Source of the DNA: Methyloglobulus sp.
Lineage (GTDB): Bacteria; Pseudomonadota; Gammaproteobacteria; Methylococcales; Methylomonadaceae
DNA: 5,054 bases
Direction of reading: 5' to 3'
Assembly (NCBI GenBank): GCA_013140405.1
Contig: JABFSV010000071.1
Span: 1-5,054, forward strand
Shown piece by piece: positions 1 through 4,977 of the stretch; position 1 is the stretch's first letter; every line of letters begins with the position of its first letter. The notes under the pieces are model-generated. The model did not search any database, was not told the DNA's origin, and saw only the letters and a list, made by a program, of their open reading frames with translations. Position numbers and translations under genes: made by a program.

Positions 1-2
1 TC

Positions 3-47
3 AACCCAACCCGAGATGGCGTTATCGTTGCCCGTAAAAAAATGTAG
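3..47 (+). CDS. C-terminal end of a gene cut by the window edge (unidentified)
   Basis: The frame starting at base 3 stays open from the window edge to a TAG at 45-47 and reads NPTRDGVIVARKKM. The mix of a polar turn, a short hydrophobic beta-strand-like stretch (GVIVA) and a basic end looks like a genuine protein C-terminus, but fourteen residues are too few to name a family. The stop lies directly before the TTAC target duplication of the mobile element at 52-255. The element therefore landed just after the gene and did not truncate it, although it may have separated the gene from its terminator. The frame could also be open by chance, since only 45 bases are visible. Confidence 0.4.
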   Translation, partial: NPTRDGVIVARKKM

Positions 48-259
48 TTACGGAATCTCTGAACAAGTTGATCTCATTCATGGTTCGACGACCAAAGGAA
101 GTGCCTGTGGTGCAAGCTCACCACGAACGGAATCAACCACTTACCGTTCGCCCTCGACTGCATGGATGCAAGAGGTAGGACACCAACAGTAGGCGCTTTA
201 GGCGACGCATGGAGCAGTTGCCGAGAGCTTGCCGAAGGACTTGTTCAGAGATTCCTTAC
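48..259. mobile_element. MITE-like element with 17-bp terminal inverted repeats and TTAC target duplication
   Basis: GGAATCTCTGAACAAGT at 52-68 is matched exactly, in inverted orientation, by ACTTGTTCAGAGATTCC at 239-255. The 204-bp element is flanked by TTAC at 48-51 and again at 256-259, a 4-bp target duplication. There is no transposase frame inside, so it is non-autonomous. Ends starting GGAA and ending in AACAAGT, with a 4-bp duplication of YTAR-like type, resemble the IS5 subgroup of the IS5 family; this is from memory, not a search. The interior holds more symmetry: CGAACGG at 124-130 pairs with CCGTTCG at 144-150, TGCATGGATGCA at 159-170 is a palindrome, and 78-85 can pair imperfectly with 119-126. 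The intact duplication suggests a fairly recent insertion. Confidence 0.85.
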
Positions 260-404
260 GTTGAAATAGCTTTGTTCATGACAACTTATTCAGAATTTCC
301 CAATGAAAAATGGGGACAATTGCCATAATGTCATTACTATGATGACAAGCACAACTAGCGCACTAGGTCAGAAGCCAGCAGGTTAAAGTACTGCCTGTTT
401 TCTC
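260..404. other. Non-coding stretch between the MITE and the HAD phosphatase gene
   Basis: No convincing reading frame is present on either strand. Two small inverted repeats can be seen: TGTCAT at 329-334 with ATGACA at 342-347 (7-base loop), and a weak CAGG/CCTG pairing around 381-397 that is followed on the plus strand by TTTTCTCTT. The second could be a weak terminator for plus-strand transcripts running out of the left-hand gene, but the stem is too short to call. No clear terminator was found for the minus-strand phosphatase gene ending at 405. Together with the MITE this makes a gene-free stretch of about 357 bases. Confidence 0.5.
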
Positions 405-1229
405 TTATTTAAGCGTTTTCAATGCTTCCGTCACAGCACGAATATCTTGCATAACCCAGGTAGGCTGGTATTCCGATGTTTTCAGATCAGCTTCGGTCGA
501 TACCCCAGTCAATACCATCAGGCTGCGTATGCCGGTACGTACCGCGCCTAAAATGTCTGTTTCCAGTTTATCGCCAATCGCGATGGTTTCAGCAAGATCA
601 GCGCCCAGCCTAGCAATAGCCTGTTGGTACATGATAGGTTCAGGTTTGCCGATAATCGTCGGGCTGACTCCCGTTGCAGTTTGCAAAGCCGCCAGGATAG
701 CGCCATTGCCGTGTATCAGGCCGAGTTCAGTGGGGAGGGTATTATCGCCATTGGTGCCGATAAATTTAGCCCCTGCGCGAATATTCAGCGTCGCCGTCGC
801 CAGCTTGTCCCAGTTTATTGTATGGTCTTTGCCGCAAACGACCACATCAGCACCTCTGCTGGTTTCGCCATTAATTTCATAAAGGCCTGTCAAGATAAAG
901 CCCTGCTCAAGTAACGCTTGGGTTGCGCCATCTTCACCAACGACAAAAACACGGGTTTCAGCGGGGTTCATCTGCTCAGCCAGATACAGCGCCGTTGCCA
1001 TGGCGGAGGTCATGATTTCTTCGATATCAACGGTAACACCCATAACTGCGAGTTTTTGCACATACTGTTGTGGCGTATGGCTGGCATTGTTGGTTGCCAG
1101 GATAAAGCGGAGATTGAGGTCGCGCAGGGTTTGGAAGAAATCGGTCAATCCCGTTATTGCTTGATTGCCGTGCCACAACACACCATCCATATCGATGATG
1201 AGGGCGCGAATGTTGCTGAATGAACTCAT
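405..1229 (-). CDS. HAD-superfamily class IIA phosphatase (NagD / phosphoglycolate phosphatase-like)
   Basis: This 274-residue protein is a predicted cytosolic Mg-dependent phosphatase acting on a small phosphorylated metabolite. All four HAD motifs are visible. Motif I is DMDGVLW, with nucleophile Asp13 and acid/base Asp15. Motif II is ATNN, with Thr46. Motif III is GKPEP, with Lys195. Motif IV is GDKLETDI, with metal ligands near Asp220 and Asp225. The segment between motifs II and III, including GTNGDNTLP at about 158-166 and LIHGNGAILAAL at about 171-182, is typical of the C2 cap of subfamily IIA, and the length fits that family. The exact substrate (phosphoglycolate, nucleotide monophosphate, glycerol phosphate or another) cannot be read from the sequence. 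The ATG at 1227-1229 directly precedes the conserved N-terminus, but no good Shine-Dalgarno sequence is seen. The gene is divergent from the desaturase. It appears intact. Confidence 0.93.
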   Translation of the reverse strand: MSSFSNIRALIIDMDGVLWHGNQAITGLTDFFQTLRDLNLRFILATNNASHTPQQYVQKLAVMGVTVDIEEIMTSAMATALYLAEQMNPAETRVFVVGEDGATQALLEQGFILTGLYEINGETSRGADVVVCGKDHTINWDKLATATLNIRAGAKFIGTNGDNTLPTELGLIHGNGAILAALQTATGVSPTIIGKPEPIMYQQAIARLGADLAETIAIGDKLETDILGAVRTGIRSLMVLTGVSTEADLKTSEYQPTWVMQDIRAVTEALKTLK

Positions 1230-1259
1230 AGTCTGTTTTGAAAAATGTGGTTATTGGTG

Positions 1260-1323
1260 AAGTAAATCGCCTTTAATTCAATAGCATAAACCTAAAAACT
1301 GAGGCAGTTTAAAGTAAATCACC
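1260..1323. repeat. Direct repeat pair AAGTAAATCRCC upstream of the HAD phosphatase gene
   Basis: AAGTAAATCGCC at 1260-1271 recurs as AAGTAAATCACC at 1312-1323, with 11 of 12 bases identical and start points 52 bases apart. The second copy sits in the loop of an AGGCAG/CTGCCT inverted repeat (1302-1307, 1324-1329). The pair lies 31 to 94 bases upstream of the phosphatase start, where its promoter is expected, so a regulator binding two sites is possible. Chance similarity in AT-rich DNA is also possible. Confidence 0.35.
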
Positions 1324-1380
1324 CTGCCTATCCATAAAAATATTGACCATGTGGTTATTAAAAAACCAACCGTCATTTGT

Positions 1381-1406
1381 AAGAAATAATAAATTGATTA
1401 TTTCTT
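1381..1406. promoter_or_regulatory. Perfect 10-bp inverted repeat, operator or hairpin
   Basis: AAGAAATAAT at 1381-1390 is exactly complementary to ATTATTTCTT at 1397-1406, leaving a 6-base loop (AAATTG). The stem is almost entirely A and T, so as RNA it would be weak. A protein-binding site on DNA is as likely as a hairpin. It lies between the divergent phosphatase and desaturase genes. Confidence 0.4.
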
Positions 1407-1430
1407 ATTATTATCAAATAAGGCAGAATA

Positions 1431-1451
1431 CAGGCGTAAGTATATCGCCTG
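1431..1451. promoter_or_regulatory. CAGGCG/CGCCTG inverted repeat
   Basis: CAGGCG at 1431-1436 pairs perfectly with CGCCTG at 1446-1451 over a 9-base AT-rich loop. It is the most GC-rich stem in this gap and lies 42 bases before the terminator-like hairpin at 1493. It could be the body of a small transcript, an operator, or chance. Confidence 0.35.
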
Positions 1452-1492
1452 AAATTCCTTCCGCTTATTTCCCGCCTACTACTTTAACCCAT

Positions 1493-1510
1493 AACCGATT
1501 TTCGGTTTTT
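1493..1510 (+). terminator. Terminator-like hairpin with T-run upstream of the desaturase
   Basis: AACCGA at 1493-1498 and TCGGTT at 1502-1507 form a perfect 6-bp stem over a TTT loop, and the T-run continues to 1510 (TTTTT at 1506-1510). This has the form of a short Rho-independent terminator for plus-strand transcription. No called gene ends just upstream, so it would end a small untranslated transcript or act as an attenuator in a long desaturase leader. The stem is short, so confidence is limited. Confidence 0.4.
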
Positions 1511-1651
1511 ATCATCCTTTTAGTAATAGGGCGGTTCTTGTTGTGTTTTGTATAACTAATCTGCGGATTTCACCACCATATGCTCGATATAAACAGCTAG
1601 TGTCCCAAAATAAAAGCAGCCACATTTTATCTTCCGACGTCTTTTTTTCTT

Positions 1652-2737
1652 ATGGCAATTAAAACTAGCAGTTTGGCAAAAGGCTCCACAAATGCTGAAA
1701 ATAATCCACCCAACCGGAAAGACTTGATCCAGGCGTTATCAACGTATGCACAGCCGAATCATAAAAAGGCTTTGGTTCAAGTGTCCAACACATTCATACC
1801 GTATATTAGCCTGTGGGCATTAATGATTTACACCGTGGTGCAGGGTTTTTCTGTCTGGATAACTTTGGTGTTATCGGTCGCTGCCGCCGCGTTTTTGGTG
1901 CGGTTGTTTGTGCTGTTCCACGATTGTTGCCACGGCGCATTTTTCCCTTGGCGTACGGGAAATCGATTGTTCGGCTATGTTGCCGGAATTTTGACATTTA
2001 CACCGTTTGAAGACTGGCAGCGCACCCACGTCATTCATCATGCCAATTCCGGTGACCTCGACAATCGCGGAGATGGCGATGTCTGGACTTTGACCGTAGC
2101 CGAATACTTGTCGGCATCCAGACCCAAACGCTTTGCTTACCGAGTATTCCGTAATCCTTTGGTGCTATTTAGCATTACGCCGCTAGTCCTGTTTTTGATT
2201 GTCCACCGGTTCCCTAGCCCTGGTGCCAAAAAGCGCGAAAACTTCAGTGTCATATTCACCAATGTCGCCATTGCTGCACTTATTATTGTGATGAGCATGA
2301 CGCTAGGCTTCCAAAATTATCTCCTGATCCAATTCCCGACCATCCTGGTAGCAGCCAGCATTGGCACATGGCTATTCTATGTACAACACCAGTATGAAGA
2401 TGTCTATTGGGCACGAAATGGTGATTGGGACCTGACCCGATCCGGTTTAGAAGGCAGCTCGTACTATCAAATGCCTGCTGCTTTACAATGGCTAGCGGGC
2501 AATATTGGCTTGCACCACATACACCATGTTCGAGCCAACATCCCCAACTACAACCTGCAACGCTGTTACAACGAAATACCCGCACTGCAAGCGGTAACGC
2601 CGCTCACTTTACGTAAAAGTTTTCAATCGCTTTGGCTAAACCTTTGGGATGAAGACGAGCAAAAACTGGTCAGTTTTCGGTCTATCAGAAGAATGCCACG
2701 TAAAAATGCCATGCACAAACAAAACATGAATACCTAA
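1652..2737 (+). CDS. Membrane fatty acid desaturase (acyl-lipid, delta-12-like family)
   Basis: This 361-residue integral inner-membrane di-iron enzyme is predicted to introduce a double bond into the acyl chains of membrane lipids, using oxygen and electrons from a ferredoxin-type donor. The three histidine boxes of the family are present in order: HDCCH at 90-94, HVIHH at 126-130 and HHIHH at 288-292. A QHQYED segment at 245-250, common in this family, is also present. Hydrophobic membrane segments lie at about 47-89, 168-185, 200-218 and 222-244. The first 40 residues and the basic C-terminal tail are hydrophilic and probably cytoplasmic. Regiospecificity cannot be read from sequence; delta-12 or omega-3 is an inference from resemblance. 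The ATG at 1652 is the only Met start before residue 57, and an in-frame stop lies at 1598-1600. No Shine-Dalgarno sequence precedes it, only a T-rich tract. Carotenoid hydroxylases or ketolases also have histidine boxes but are shorter. Confidence 0.93.
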   Translation: MAIKTSSLAKGSTNAENNPPNRKDLIQALSTYAQPNHKKALVQVSNTFIPYISLWALMIYTVVQGFSVWITLVLSVAAAAFLVRLFVLFHDCCHGAFFPWRTGNRLFGYVAGILTFTPFEDWQRTHVIHHANSGDLDNRGDGDVWTLTVAEYLSASRPKRFAYRVFRNPLVLFSITPLVLFLIVHRFPSPGAKKRENFSVIFTNVAIAALIIVMSMTLGFQNYLLIQFPTILVAASIGTWLFYVQHQYEDVYWARNGDWDLTRSGLEGSSYYQMPAALQWLAGNIGLHHIHHVRANIPNYNLQRCYNEIPALQAVTPLTLRKSFQSLWLNLWDEDEQKLVSFRSIRRMPRKNAMHKQNMNT

Positions 2738-2863
2738 GTTTAGGTTGTCTTAGCAAGGATAGAGCTGGTGGAATCAATGAATTCATAGCTACCCTATCAT
2801 CAGGTTATCTGTAAGAATAGCCTTATAAATATCTGTATAGGGTTAATCGAAAGAGGCAATTCC
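2738..2863. promoter_or_regulatory. Intergenic region between the desaturase and dhaK with imperfect hairpin
   Basis: This 126-base gap should hold the end of the desaturase transcript and the promoter of dhaK. GATAGAGCT at 2758-2766 can pair with AGCT (2787-2790) plus CTATC (2794-2798), leaving a 3-base bulge, and the 10-bp palindrome ATGAATTCAT sits at 2777-2786 in the loop. There is no T-run, so this is not a standard terminator. TATAAA at 2824-2829 and TATAGG at 2836-2841 are possible -10 boxes for dhaK, but no convincing -35 box is seen. Confidence 0.35.
2852..2856 (+). promoter_or_regulatory. Ribosome binding site of dhaK
   Basis: AGAGG lies 7 bases before the ATG at 2864 and is preceded by A-rich sequence. 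It is the clearest plus-strand Shine-Dalgarno sequence in the window and supports the chosen dhaK start. Confidence 0.7.
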
Positions 2864-3853
2864 ATGAAAAAATTCATCAATAACATTGATACACTCCTCA
2901 ACGAAAGCCTACAAGGCTTTGCACTCGCCCATAGCGACATTGTTGAATTCAATGCAGACCCACGGTATGTCAAAAGAAAAACCCTTAAACAGCAGGGAAA
3001 AGTTGTGCTGGTTTCAGGTGGTGGTTCTGGGCATGAGCCTTTGCACACCGGATTTGTCGGCGTGGGTATGCTGGATGCTGCCTGCCCCGGGCAGATATTC
3101 ACCTCCCCTTCCCCAGACCAAATGTTTGCTGCGGCGCAGGCCGTCCAACCAGGCGGTGGGGTTTTGTTCATCGTCAAGAATTATGCGGGTGATGTGATGA
3201 ATTTTGAAATCGCCTCGGAACTGCTAGAATTCCCCAATGCGTCTGTGCTGGTCAGCGATGATGTTTCGTTGCCGAAGTCGCATAGCACGGGCCGGCGCGG
3301 TGTCGCGGGGACTTTGATGGTAGAAAAAATGGTCGGCGCGGCGGCTGAAAACGGCGCAAGTTTAGCTGAATGTAAAGCATTGGGTGATCGAATCAACCTT
3401 GTCACTGCGTCGATGGGCGTTGCTTTGACCAGTTGCACCGTCCCTGCCCTAGGCAAACCAACTTTTGCCATTGCCGACAATGAAATGGAAATCGGGGTGG
3501 GTATCCACGGTGAACGGGGCCGTGAAACCATGCCTTTAAAAAGTGCATCCGAAATTGTTGAACAAGTGGCGATGATTATTGATGAAGAATTGCAGCCCAA
3601 ACAAGGCCAGGAAGTGTTACTGCATGTGAATGGTTTTGGCGGCACACCGTTGATGGAACTGTATTTGCTTTATGATTTGGCGGCGACATTCTGGCAAGAG
3701 CGCGGACTACGTATTACCCGATCTTTGGTCGGTAATTTCACGACTTCGCTTGATATGGCGGGGGCTTCGATTACTTTAACCCTGTTAGATGATGAATTAA
3801 TACGTTTGTGGGATGCACCTGTGCATACTTCGGCATTACGGTGGGGTTGTTGA
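2864..3853 (+). CDS. dhaK: Dihydroxyacetone kinase, substrate-binding subunit DhaK
   Basis: DhaK binds dihydroxyacetone as a covalent hemiaminal on a histidine, and the partner DhaL phosphorylates it to dihydroxyacetone phosphate in the cytosol. The 329-residue protein is collinear with known DhaK. It has the N-terminal MKKFIN start, SGGGSGHEP at 51-59 (His57 corresponds to the E. coli active-site His56) and KNYAGDVMNFE at 105-115 (Asp110 corresponds to Asp109). GVGIHGERG at 211-219 carries the covalent His215 (E. coli His218). The ending LWDAPVHTSALRWG is typical. It is shorter than the 356-residue E. coli protein because a surface loop after residue 220 is missing, as I recall for other compact DhaKs; all catalytic residues are present. 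The last 18 bases overlap the end of dhaL, which runs the opposite way. That layout is unusual for subunits normally made from one operon. Confidence 0.97.
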   Translation: MKKFINNIDTLLNESLQGFALAHSDIVEFNADPRYVKRKTLKQQGKVVLVSGGGSGHEPLHTGFVGVGMLDAACPGQIFTSPSPDQMFAAAQAVQPGGGVLFIVKNYAGDVMNFEIASELLEFPNASVLVSDDVSLPKSHSTGRRGVAGTLMVEKMVGAAAENGASLAECKALGDRINLVTASMGVALTSCTVPALGKPTFAIADNEMEIGVGIHGERGRETMPLKSASEIVEQVAMIIDEELQPKQGQEVLLHVNGFGGTPLMELYLLYDLAATFWQERGLRITRSLVGNFTTSLDMAGASITLTLLDDELIRLWDAPVHTSALRWGC

Positions 3854-4471
3854 TTTTTCAGATAAAGCATCAACAATCGCACAAATCATTACTTGGCTGC
3901 TTTTCGCACCCGCGTCAATATGGCCTTGTGAGCGTTCACCTAAAAATGAAGCACGCCCCTTTGTTGCAACCATATCGCGGGTAGATTCAGCGCCTGTTAT
4001 TGCCGTTTGCTTGATCTGCTCGAATACATCTGGCGTATTTGCATTTTGGTGTAGCTGTTCTGCCACTGGAATCAGCACATCAAGCATGGTTTTTTCGCCT
4101 TTATCTGCCTTGCCACGTTGCTTGACAGCTTCCACGCCTTTCAAAAAAACATCAGCAAAAGTCGTTAGCGTTAACGGCTGATTATTTAAGTTCTTGCTCA
4201 TGGCTAAAAATAGCGTCCCATAAAGCGAGCCTGATGCACCGCCTATTGACGACATAACCGTCATGCCCATTTTCTGTAAGGCAGCTTGCCAGTCAAGTTG
4301 GCTTAGTTCATTGCTTTGCGCTGTTAATGTCTGAATGCCCCGCTGCAAATTCGTAACGTGGTCGCCGTCTCCAATCGCTTGATCGAGTTCGGTCAATTCT
4401 ATTGCATTGTTTTCTATGGCGTTAGCCACAGCTTGGATAAGGCTTGGTAATAAGGCGGTCGTGTTCGGCAT
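3836..4471 (-). CDS. dhaL: Dihydroxyacetone kinase, nucleotide-binding subunit DhaL
   Basis: DhaL carries the ADP or ATP with Mg2+ that phosphorylates dihydroxyacetone held by DhaK. From the ATG at 4469-4471 the protein has 211 residues, against 210 for E. coli DhaL. The Mg-binding aspartates fall at Asp30, Asp35 and Asp37 (DQAIGDGDH), the same numbers as in E. coli. Other family signatures are SSIGGASGSLYGT (about 74-86), RGKADKGEKTMLDV (about 119-132), and KGRASFLGERSQGHIDAGA near the C-terminus. An upstream in-frame GTG at 4493-4495 would add eight residues, but CGGGG at 4479-4483 is well placed for the ATG, so the shorter form is preferred. The residue after GDGDH is Val, where many DhaLs have Gly. 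Whether this subunit uses ATP directly or is recharged by a PTS protein DhaM is undecided, because no dhaM lies in the window. Its 3' end overlaps dhaK convergently. Confidence 0.96.
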   Translation of the reverse strand: MPNTTALLPSLIQAVANAIENNAIELTELDQAIGDGDHVTNLQRGIQTLTAQSNELSQLDWQAALQKMGMTVMSSIGGASGSLYGTLFLAMSKNLNNQPLTLTTFADVFLKGVEAVKQRGKADKGEKTMLDVLIPVAEQLHQNANTPDVFEQIKQTAITGAESTRDMVATKGRASFLGERSQGHIDAGAKSSQVMICAIVDALSEKSTTPP

Positions 4472-4478
4472 GATGATA

Positions 4479-4483
4479 CCCCG
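4479..4483 (-). promoter_or_regulatory. Ribosome binding site of dhaL, decides the start
   Basis: Read on the minus strand, CGGGG lies 7 bases before the ATG at 4471. It falls inside the longer frame that starts with GTG at 4495, so it favours ATG 4471 as the true start. Confidence 0.65.
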
Positions 4484-4499
4484 TTTGAAATCCACTATT

Positions 4500-4648
4500 G
4501 ATTCGGCCTTTTAATCTTTGAACCGTTCGTACCCTCTAGGGCATAAATGCTGAGTGAGTCAGCCTTTCGACGGGCTTTTATAACCTAAAGGTCACAAGTA
4601 CCCTTTGGGTACAAGGGAACGGAAGTTAAAACTTCACAAGGCCGAATC
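4500..4648. repeat. 149-bp palindrome-packed element with 11-bp terminal inverted repeats
   Basis: GATTCGGCCTT at 4500-4510 is matched exactly in inverted orientation by AAGGCCGAATC at 4638-4648, and similarity between the two arms continues inward with gaps. Between them is a chain of small symmetric units: GAACCGTTC at 4520-4528, CCCT/AGGG at 4532-4541, GCTGA/TCAGC at 4549-4563, AGCC/GGCT at 4561-4576 followed by TTTTAT, ACCT/AGGT at 4583-4592, GTACCC/GGGTAC at 4598-4612, and GAAGTT/AACTTC at 4622-4635. There is no coding frame. It occupies most of the DUF1289-dhaL gap and ends 17 bases before the dhaL Shine-Dalgarno. It may be a MITE or other dispersed repeat, or a structured leader of dhaL. 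No clear target duplication is seen. Confidence 0.7.
4561..4580 (+). terminator. Weak plus-strand terminator-like hairpin inside the 4500-4648 element
   Basis: AGCC at 4561-4564 pairs with GGCT at 4573-4576, with a further T-G pair possible, over a short TTCGAC-type loop, and TTTT follows at 4576-4579. It would stop plus-strand transcripts, for example dhaK read-through running antisense across dhaL. The stem is short and competes with the neighbouring GCTGA/TCAGC hairpin, so this is tentative. Confidence 0.25.
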
Positions 4649-4668
4649 TATAAGCTGAGATTGTAATA

Positions 4669-4875
4669 CTATTCAGGCAATTGCTTGTATTTTTGATGAT
4701 ACGCTACACGACGGTTTTTTGTGTTTGCCAAAATGATCTGGCGCGTGGCATTATCAGTATCTGCCCAGCCGACAATTTCTTTCAATGATCGGAAGCAACC
4801 CAAGCAGACATCTTCCTCGTTCAAGCAACAATTTCTGATGCAAGGGGATGGTATGGGTTCACCCGATGTCGTCAT
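4669..4875 (-). CDS. DUF1289 family small Cys-rich protein
   Basis: From the ATG at 4873-4875 this is a 68-residue soluble protein with the DUF1289 pattern: SPCIRNCCLNEEDVCLGCFRS, then a Trp (EIVGW). Cysteines at positions 12, 16, 17, 24 and 27 suggest a small metal-binding site, most likely zinc; that is inference, as the family has no established function that I know of. E. coli YdhL is a member from memory. A TTG at 4894-4896 would extend the protein by seven residues (MSSLNNQ), but neither start has a clear Shine-Dalgarno sequence, and the ATG matches the usual short lead before SPC. The gene runs in the same direction as dhaL, 197 bases upstream of it, with the palindromic element between them, so co-transcription is possible. 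Confidence 0.85.
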   Translation of the reverse strand: MTTSGEPIPSPCIRNCCLNEEDVCLGCFRSLKEIVGWADTDNATRQIILANTKNRRVAYHQKYKQLPE

Positions 4876-4919
4876 TTGGTTGTTTAGCGACGACAAGTTT
4901 TTTGCTTTTTCATAATAGT

Positions 4920-4937
4920 GTCGATTATTTAATCAAC
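4920..4937. promoter_or_regulatory. 18-bp near-perfect palindrome upstream of the DUF1289 gene
   Basis: GTCGATTA at 4920-4927 and TAATCAAC at 4930-4937 are inverted repeats with one mismatch, separated by TT. The site is 44 bases upstream of the DUF1289 ATG (23 from the alternative TTG), a usual position for an operator. On the minus strand it begins TTGAT like an FNR/Anr box, but the spacing to the second half differs from TTGAT-N4-ATCAA, so it is not called as one. The regulator is unknown. Confidence 0.4.
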
Positions 4938-4977
4938 CGATACAAAACCGCTTTGAGGTCAAAAATTTGATATTCGT

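Larger units (their letters stand above)
1230..1651. other. Non-coding divergent intergenic region with several inverted repeats
   Basis: This 422-base AT-rich gap between the minus-strand phosphatase and the plus-strand desaturase should carry both promoters. A 70-codon open frame at 1343-1555 has a low-complexity, family-less translation and is not called. Structure seen includes a near-identical direct repeat at 1260-1271 and 1312-1323, AGGCAG/CTGCCT at 1302-1307 and 1324-1329, a 10-bp perfect hairpin at 1381-1406, CAGGCG/CGCCTG at 1431-1451, a terminator-like hairpin at 1493-1510, and ATAAAA/TTTTAT at 1610-1615 and 1625-1630. TATAAC at 1551-1556 and TATAAA at 1588-1593 are possible -10 elements for the desaturase, but neither has a good -35 partner. 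Confidence 0.5.

Noticed and set aside
1343..1555. 70-codon plus-strand open frame in the intergenic gap
   Set aside because: The translation matches nothing I recognise, has AT-driven composition, lacks a ribosome site and spans two inverted repeats and a terminator-like hairpin. It is better explained as non-coding DNA.
3181..3645. 154-codon minus-strand open frame inside dhaK
   Set aside because: It lies wholly opposite conserved dhaK codons, and its translation is rich in Ser/Thr/Pro with no family resemblance, as expected of a shadow frame.
3813..3826. Perfect palindrome ATGCACCTGTGCAT near the dhaK 3' end
   Set aside because: It is made by codons for the conserved DAPVHT segment of DhaK and has no T-run, so it is probably a coding coincidence and not a terminator for dhaL.
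4484..4500. AATAGTGGATT upstream of dhaL resembling the end of a Neisseria Correia element
   Set aside because: Only about ten bases agree, there is no partner inverted end, and the inverted repeats actually present start at 4500 with an unrelated sequence.
4500..4648. Integron attC site
   Set aside because: The size and foldability fit, but the GTTRRRY and RYYYAAC core sites are not found in the right places and no cassette arrangement or integrase is present.
4884..4913. Nine-residue open frame (MKKQKTCRR) upstream of and overlapping the DUF1289 TTG start
   Set aside because: There is no ribosome binding site and no terminator/antiterminator structure after it. A leader peptide cannot be supported.
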